From positions 34,274,043 through 34,338,042 of the forward strand of contig NC_064754.1 in NCBI RefSeq assembly GCF_011397635.1: DNA of 64,000 nt. The letters run 5' to 3'. This DNA is from Epinephelus fuscoguttatus. Lineage: Eukaryota; Chordata; Actinopteri; Perciformes; Serranidae. The translations under genes and the position numbers were made by a program. A model generated the notes under the pieces. It searched no databases. It saw only the letters and a list, made by a program, of their open reading frames with translations, and had not been told where the DNA came from. Shown here piece after piece: positions 60,301 through 64,000 of this stretch (positions within the stretch are counted from its first letter, which is position 1; each line of letters begins with the position of its first letter).

Positions 60301-62566
60301 AACTTTACAGGAAATCCATAAATAGTCATGCATTTTTATATGTATCAAACTCCAGTAAGAGTAGCAACAGTGCAGAGCAAAAGTGCGTGGTGTGGGACTG
60401 CATTCATCTGCATATGAGACAAACCTCTGGGCAAGTATTGCCTCTTCACTTGGACCCCCCCACCCACTGCAATGTCTGAGAGACGCTGCCTTCTGGTCAC
60501 AAGGAAGAACATAGGAGATGCAAGCTTCCTTGTCATGAGTTCATCTAAACCAGTGGTTTTCTCTCCCTTTATGGAGTTCTGGGCGGATGCCAAAAAAAAT
60601 GCAGTATAGTTTATTCTCACAATTGAATTCATTATAGAGGTGAGTCCAGTGTAAGAGCCATAAGAGTATTCTGATCATAAGGTTTCACCTCCTCCACGGT
60701 TAACTCCTCCACTGTAGTTGACAACTAACTGGTCTTAATCATATCTAACAACCAAAATCCTTTCAGATGGGAGTGCCTGAAGCAAAATCTTATCAAATGA
60801 GGCTCAGTGTCTTAATGTGTATCAACTAAGGGGGGCTTGACACAAAGCGGTTGAAAACCACAAATCTAAACACCACATGGTTTTGGGATTAAACAAATTT
60901 CCTTTACTTTTACTCAAGTGTTTTCTTGTGATCAGTTAGGGAATGGTGAATATGTGACAAATCTCATAAAAACTATAATGATTGTAAGTACGGTATTATA
61001 TTCTGTGATGTGCTTATTTTCAGTGTTGTGATGTGATTATAGTCCATACTGCAATCACAGTGCTCAGCACATTGCTGGAACATCTGCTTGGCTACAAAGC
61101 ATGAATGAGAGGCCATAAAAGAACCACCTGTAGGCAAAATTCTGCCTTCTGTCATGGTGTTTACAACGAGAATATTTCACAAGTCAGCAACTAACTATTT
61201 CTGCCTTTTAGTGTGTCATGATTATCCCCATGCATCTGAGGTTTTCTCTCAAATGTAAGACTTATTCTATGTATTAAGCCTCGTTATTTAGTTGGTCTGT
61301 TAGTTAAAAGGAACACAATCATTCAGAGTTGAGGTTTCAGCACCAGCAGCAGTGGACAGCGCCACAACAGGGGAGGCTGATGGAAGACGTCACTGGTGGT
61401 GACTACTTTCACGGATCGACTGACTGATCTCATTGATCTCATTCTCCTCACTCAAGCACTCGTGTCCAAACAACAACTAGATGTAAGACCAGCGCAGGGA
61501 GCCCAGCCCCAAACTCCTGTGTGTGTGTGTGTGTGTGTTGGGGGATCATGGATACGCAGAGCAACAGCTGAGAAAATGTTGACAGGATTTTCTGAAGTCA
61601 GTTTCTTGCTGAATTCTGTAGCTGAAAATTATTTCATCAGTCTAAGCAATTTTATGTAAGTAGTTGCCAAGCAACCGTCCTGAGTTAATGAGAAAATTAG
61701 GACGAGTCCTTAAATTATTCCTGGGCGATTTGGAGACATTTCTTGCTTGTAACAAAATGTAAAACATAAAAAAACATTAGTTCTGGCTCTTTGCCGTCAT
61801 CTGTCTACTGAGTGCTCTTTTTCAGTGACAAACTAAATCATTTACGAGGGAAACTGACGCAAACGTAGCATTACGCGCGCGCAACACCGCCTTTGCGCGC
61901 AACAAGCAGCACTTTCCCTCCAGTTTTTCCTATTTAATATCATTCCAACGTACCCTTTGTGCACATTCAGCGCACTCAACAATAGAAATGACTGTTGGTG
62001 ATGATGCACTCCTTGGCACATCTCCAGTTTTGGTGCGTCGTCACACAAAACAAACAGGAAATCATTTGTTGGGAATGCCCGTGTACTTTTTTTTTTTCAC
62101 AAAAGAACAGTGTTACAGATATTTTCATTGGGAGTTCCCAGTTGGAGAATTCGTCTGGATCACAGACAGAAGATGTACTGACTATATGATCAATCACACT
62201 GACTATATTGTCCCCTTCCCACCGTAAAACGATCAGGAGATCAGGGGGCTCATCTTTGGACACAATGCTCGGCTGTGATGAGCACAACAGAAAAAGTAAC
62301 AAAAAAGTTTGCGTAATAACTAGTCACTAACTTATTAACTTACCTTCGATACAGCAGATCCTCCACAGCCCGGAGTGCGTCAGGTCGCCTTTGACTTTCT
62401 TGGTTTGCATCTGGGACTCGTCCGTGGTGGCGTTAGTGGCGTTACAGATGTAAGCCCGGGAGTAAAGCCAGTAGTCGGTGCCGATGGCGATGGTCATAAG
62501 ACTAAAGGCGGCGAAGGCCCCCGCGATGGCCAGCAGAGTCTGAACCCCTCGGTCACACCATGCCAT
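46761..62566 (-). CDS. cacng4: CACNG4, TARP gamma-4 (four exons)
   Basis: Join on the minus strand: 62566..62344, 53712..53629, 48086..47946, 47329..46761; 338 residues plus stop (human 327). Gamma-4 is a type I transmembrane AMPA-receptor regulatory protein: it traffics AMPA receptors to synapses and slows their gating, anchored by PDZ binding to PSD-95 family proteins. Visible: TM1 about 9-29, extracellular loop with sequons N42 and N45, [10 protein letters not shown] (66-75), [15 protein letters not shown]2 and TM3 in exon 3-4, [20 protein letters not shown] (TM4), an Arg/Ser-rich tail ([12 protein letters not shown]) matching the TARP phosphorylation region, and the C-terminal PDZ ligand TTPV. 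A glycine-rich stretch interrupts the tail. Gamma-4 is preferred over gamma-2, -3 and -8 by the [20 protein letters not shown] tail, by [12 protein letters not shown] and by synteny. Paralogue (a or b) unresolved. Confidence 0.93.
47946..48086 (-). CDS. cacng4: CACNG4 exon 3 (141 bp; TM2-TM3)
   Basis: Acceptor GAACAG and donor G|GTAGGA on the minus strand. Encodes [39 protein letters not shown] and AGILFVAA. The 141-bp length is as I recall for TARP genes; phases match both neighbours. Confidence 0.94.
48805..49277 (+). pseudogene. L2-type reverse transcriptase, C-terminal remnant
   Basis: About 155 codons open from 48805 to the stop at 49275, encoding [57 protein letters not shown] and [17 protein letters not shown]. 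These are the conserved C-terminal motifs of L2/CR1-group ORF2. The catalytic FADD region and endonuclease are absent because the copy is 5' truncated, so it is dead. Confidence 0.8.
49651..51246 (-). mobile_element. Tc1-like DD38E ('Intruder'-type) transposon, 1596 bp
   Basis: Starts CAGTACAGGCCAAAAG at 49651 and ends inverted at 51246 (CTTTTGGCCTGTACTA); TA lies on each side (49649-49650, 51247-51248). TIRs are long, about 270 bp (49651-49923 and 50979-51246), with only scattered differences. The ORF between them is open. Inserted in the L2 3' UTR. Confidence 0.85.
49814..50833 (-). CDS. Tc1-like transposase, DD38E, uninterrupted ORF (339 aa)
   Basis: Cuts and pastes the element at TA sites in the nucleus. 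Start [12 protein letters not shown] at 50833 was chosen over an in-frame ATG 33 codons upstream because family members begin there. N-terminal paired-like helix-turn-helix region (about 5-110, with [13 protein letters not shown] and a GRPR hook at 59-62). Catalytic triad D146 (WSDES), D236 (QQDNDPKH), E275 (SPDLNPIE): 38 residues separate the last two, versus 34 in classical Tc1, matching the Intruder group. [11 protein letters not shown] also present. Compared with relatives as I recall them, about 11 residues seem missing near residue 70 (EDKF then TAAQIR), so activity is uncertain. The last about 36 codons lie inside the left TIR. It is on the same strand as CACNG4. Confidence 0.9.
   Translation of the reverse strand: MARTNQLTKEKRVAIITLRNEGQSVRKIAKTLNVSPGGVAKTIKRYNETGTHEDRPRKGRPRVTSASEDKFTAAQIREQMNATQSSSSRPISRTTVKRRLRESGLHGQIAARKPLLRRGNKQKRFVWAKKHKEWTLDQWKSVLWSDESKFEIFGSNRRVFVRRRKGERMDSTCLVPTVKHGGGGVMVWGCFAGDTVGDSFKIEGTLNQHGYHSILQRHAIPSGLRLVGQSFIFQQDNDPKHTSRLCKGYLTKKESDGVPQQMTWPPQSPDLNPIEMIWGELDRRVKAKGPTSAKHLWELLQDCWKTISGDYLLKLMERMPRVCKAVIRAKGGYFEETRI
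52480..53008. mobile_element. Palindromic MITE
   Basis: Arms GCAGTTTCATGTAGGAACTA then TTTTCTTTCTAC (52545 on) and, inverted, AGTGTAGTTCAGTAAAAAGA then AAATAGTGCCCACG (52780 on) pair around a centre near 52680; the right side ends with GATGAGCTGTCCCTTTAAG at 53008. The left limit is uncertain and may reach about 52390. In CACNG4 intron 2. Confidence 0.55.
53629..53712 (-). CDS. cacng4: CACNG4 exon 2 (84 bp)
   Basis: Acceptor TCTGCAG and donor C|GTAAGT on the minus strand. Encodes [15 protein letters not shown] then [12 protein letters not shown]. To my knowledge an 84-bp second exon is characteristic of type I TARPs; phase 1 in and out. Confidence 0.94.
54362..54712 (-). mobile_element. tRNA-headed SINE, minus orientation (second copy)
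   Basis: Same family as 14534-14894: shares GGAGCCTATCCCAGCTGACA, CATGTCTTTGGATTGTGGGA and a head ending CTAACCACTACACCACC on the + strand. The B-box-like region is duplicated here (GGTTCGAACC and GGTTTGAACC). In CACNG4 intron 1. Confidence 0.7.
55718..56862. mobile_element. MITE with AGCCCNGTTTCCAYCA ends and an internal duplication
   Basis: Left end AGCCCGGTTTCCATCAAAC and right end, read inward, AGCCCTGTTTCCACCAGGC. Inside, two copies of a roughly 240-bp segment (56200-56440 and 56452-56660) share AGTAAACGTTCCACCTTAAA and CATTTTATAGTTA. Another, unassigned repeat (about 55490-55717, GCCGCCCAAGACGATTATGA) abuts on the left. CACNG4 intron 1. Confidence 0.55.
59075..59520 (+). repeat. Repeat 'B', uninterrupted copy
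   Basis: Runs from TTTGAAGCCAAATTTATATG through GGGCCCCATGATGTGGAAGA to CTCTTTATGCATCCATGCTG. This copy is the reference used to see the insertion in the 22960-24547 copy (GGCTTATTGTGCCACTGAGC here is split there). CACNG4 intron 1. Confidence 0.55.
60551..60863. mobile_element. hAT-like MITE, 313 bp, perfect 8-bp target duplication
   Basis: ATCTAAAC at 60543-60550 and again at 60864-60871. Ends CAGTGGTTTTC and, inward on the minus strand, TTGTGGTTTTC. No coding capacity. CACNG4 intron 1. Confidence 0.8.
62344..62566 (-). CDS. cacng4: CACNG4 exon 1 (start, TM1, loop)
   Basis: ATG at 62566-62564; donor GAAG|GTAAGT, exon end 62344, phase 1. Encodes [20 protein letters not shown] (into TM1), IGTDYWLY, two NAT sequons and [16 protein letters not shown]. 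An ATG five bases downstream is out of frame and ignored. Confidence 0.94.
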
Positions 62567-63774
62567 GGCGTCTCATAATGTGTGAATCCTCCACAGCAGC
62601 TTACGCACACGGCGAGGAGCGCATGGTGCCCATGATCATGGTCAGAGGAAAGCGCACGCGTCTCGCGTTTTTTCCTCTCACCAAACCAAGTGTCGATGCT
62701 TAAAACTGTTCGATCAGCGGTCCTCTCTCTACCTGAACTTCAGTCGGAGTTCAATCCAAGTTTCCGAGTTTGATACGGTCGCAGCTTCCATTGAATCCCT
62801 TTGAGTTGTCTGGACACATCTTCAATTCCTGCCACAGGTGGGGATGAGGGAAAAAAATGGAAATCCCTTGATTAAGTAGACTTTTCTGATAAATATAAAG
62901 CAAATTCATGACATTTATATCGAGCACATGCGGCTGCAGCTTCTTAACTGTTTACTATTCAATATTAAAGTGCACGGTTTAACAAAGGAAGCATCGCTCA
63001 TCCAGACCACACCTTCCACGGCTGTAGCCAGGCCAATGGGAGAACAGCTGCTGGAGGAGGAAAACATCAGACCTACATTAACATATACAGTCATGTTAAA
63101 GAGCAGGAGAATATAGCGACTGTCTGTGAGGAGATAACAGGCTTCCAGGGTTTGCAGCTCGTCTTTCACACACAACAAAAAAAAAAAAGAAATCAAGCAC
63201 TTCTACTCACCCACGTACAAAAAACACGCACAGATCATACACACGTAAACTGGGTTTTCAAATGTTTTCCAAAAAACATCCACAGAAATCAAGCAAAGGA
63301 TAAAAAACACAGCCACTGACAGCAGAGTGGAGATTAGAGAGGCTTGATTTGTGGCTGAACTACTTTAGCAGCAACTTAAAAGAAGTTGAAAGCATCGCCA
63401 CTGATGAAATATTCCTTAAAACATCCATCAAACCCACTTTGAAGTTCGAGCAGTCTGCTTGCAAGATCACCCGGCTCATAAAAGTAGAAAAGTAAGACAT
63501 AAATCTTCGGCACAACCAGAAACTCGTGCTCCTAAATGAATGTTTAAAGTCTGCGTTATAGGGCCAGGCCTGTCACTTTAAGCTGTGGGTTGTGTGCAGT
63601 TTGGTGGGCTTTGCTTTTCACACTGACACACACACACACTGAGAGGGGCGACCAGAGAGGGGCTGCAGGGTTTGGCTGGGGTTGCTGCTGTTTACACTGT
63701 CCCATGTCCTGGACTGGGTGCCACATCACTTCTTGGTCCCTGCAAAGAGTGTGGGTCAGGGTCTGAAGGTGTGT

Positions 63775-63826
<52 letters not shown>

Positions 63827-64000
63827 CTGGAAACAGGATAGGACAGTGTGGATTAGGAGATAAAGTGAGGCAGAAAGGAAGGAGAGAAGAAGTGGAGCAA
63901 GGGATGGGAAGATTGGTAAAATGAGAATATGATAAAGAGGAGCATGCAGGAGAAATGGGGGAGGAGGATGTGGAGAAGAGCTCAGTACTTTCACATTTTA
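62567..64000. other. CACNG4 upstream region
   Basis: No gene recognised. CpG-containing sequence just upstream of the CACNG4 start (about 62600-62680) and another CpG cluster in intron 1 (61867-61903) may mark the promoter; no clear TATA box was seen. A (GT)n microsatellite lies at 63769-63825. The rest is unassigned. By synteny CACNG5 would lie beyond the right edge. Confidence 0.4.
63769..63825. repeat. (GT)n microsatellite
   Basis: GT tract of about 57 bp with one TA interruption, upstream of CACNG4. Confidence 0.95.

Larger units (their letters stand above)
53713..62343 (-). other. cacng4: CACNG4 intron 1
   Basis: Contains a SINE (54362-54712), a MITE (55718-56862), repeat B (59075-59520), a hAT-like MITE (60551-60863), a GA-rich tract (58002-58035), an X-box-like motif (58113-58126), a (GT)n tract (61518-61540) and a CpG cluster (61867-61903). 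The remainder is unassigned. Confidence 0.85.

Noticed and set aside
1..64000. CRISPR arrays, operons, integrons or prophage
   Set aside because: Split genes and eukaryotic repeats throughout; no regular spaced repeats.

Overview
This is a vertebrate nuclear segment, almost certainly from a ray-finned (percomorph-like) fish. Genes are split into exons with GT-AG introns, intergenic DNA carries many (CA)n microsatellites, and the interspersed repeats are types I know from fish: Kolobok-like TTAA elements, hAT-like MITEs, an L2-type LINE tail, a Penelope-like fragment, a Tc1-like 'Intruder' element and tRNA-headed SINEs. The species cannot be fixed from the sequence. All repeat-family names are recalled, not searched.

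Three genes are present. (1) The last five coding exons of HELZ, a CCR4-NOT-binding RNA helicase, on the + strand (coding exons within 1-6424); the helicase core lies upstream of the window. (2) All four exons of CACNG1, the skeletal-muscle L-type calcium-channel gamma-1 subunit, on the - strand (31248 down to 16609). (3) All four exons of CACNG4, a type I TARP (AMPA-receptor auxiliary subunit), on the - strand (62566 down to 46761). Human 17q24 has the same neighbours (CACNG5-CACNG4-CACNG1-HELZ), so the window is conserved synteny. HELZ and CACNG1 are tail to tail; the two CACNG genes are head to tail tandem paralogues with the same exon phases. All exon junctions were derived by hand; the joined reading frames close without error (HELZ 696 residues to the stop, CACNG1 230 residues, CACNG4 338 residues).

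The rest is non-coding and repeat-rich. 426-3121: HELZ intron with a 995-bp Kolobok-like element carrying a broken THAP-finger relic. 6425 to about 11350: HELZ 3' UTR (proximal and possible distal poly(A) sites), with a long-range inverted repeat and a foldback Kolobok element. 11458-13441: a hAT-like element split by a second transposon. 17089-31010: CACNG1 introns 2 and 1, with a four-level nest of insertions at 22505-24660. 32239-34410: several MITEs and tandem repeats upstream of CACNG1. 48087-53628: CACNG4 intron 2, with an apparently intact DD38E transposase element inside an L2 LINE. 53713-62343: CACNG4 intron 1, with SINE, hAT and other elements.

The observations I rate highest are a GC-AG intron in HELZ, the structured HELZ 3' UTR, the uninterrupted DD38E transposase with extended TIRs that encode its own C-terminus, the nested insertions, and the inverted Penelope-like arms with a hammerhead-like core. 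I found no clear evidence of a wholly new gene system.
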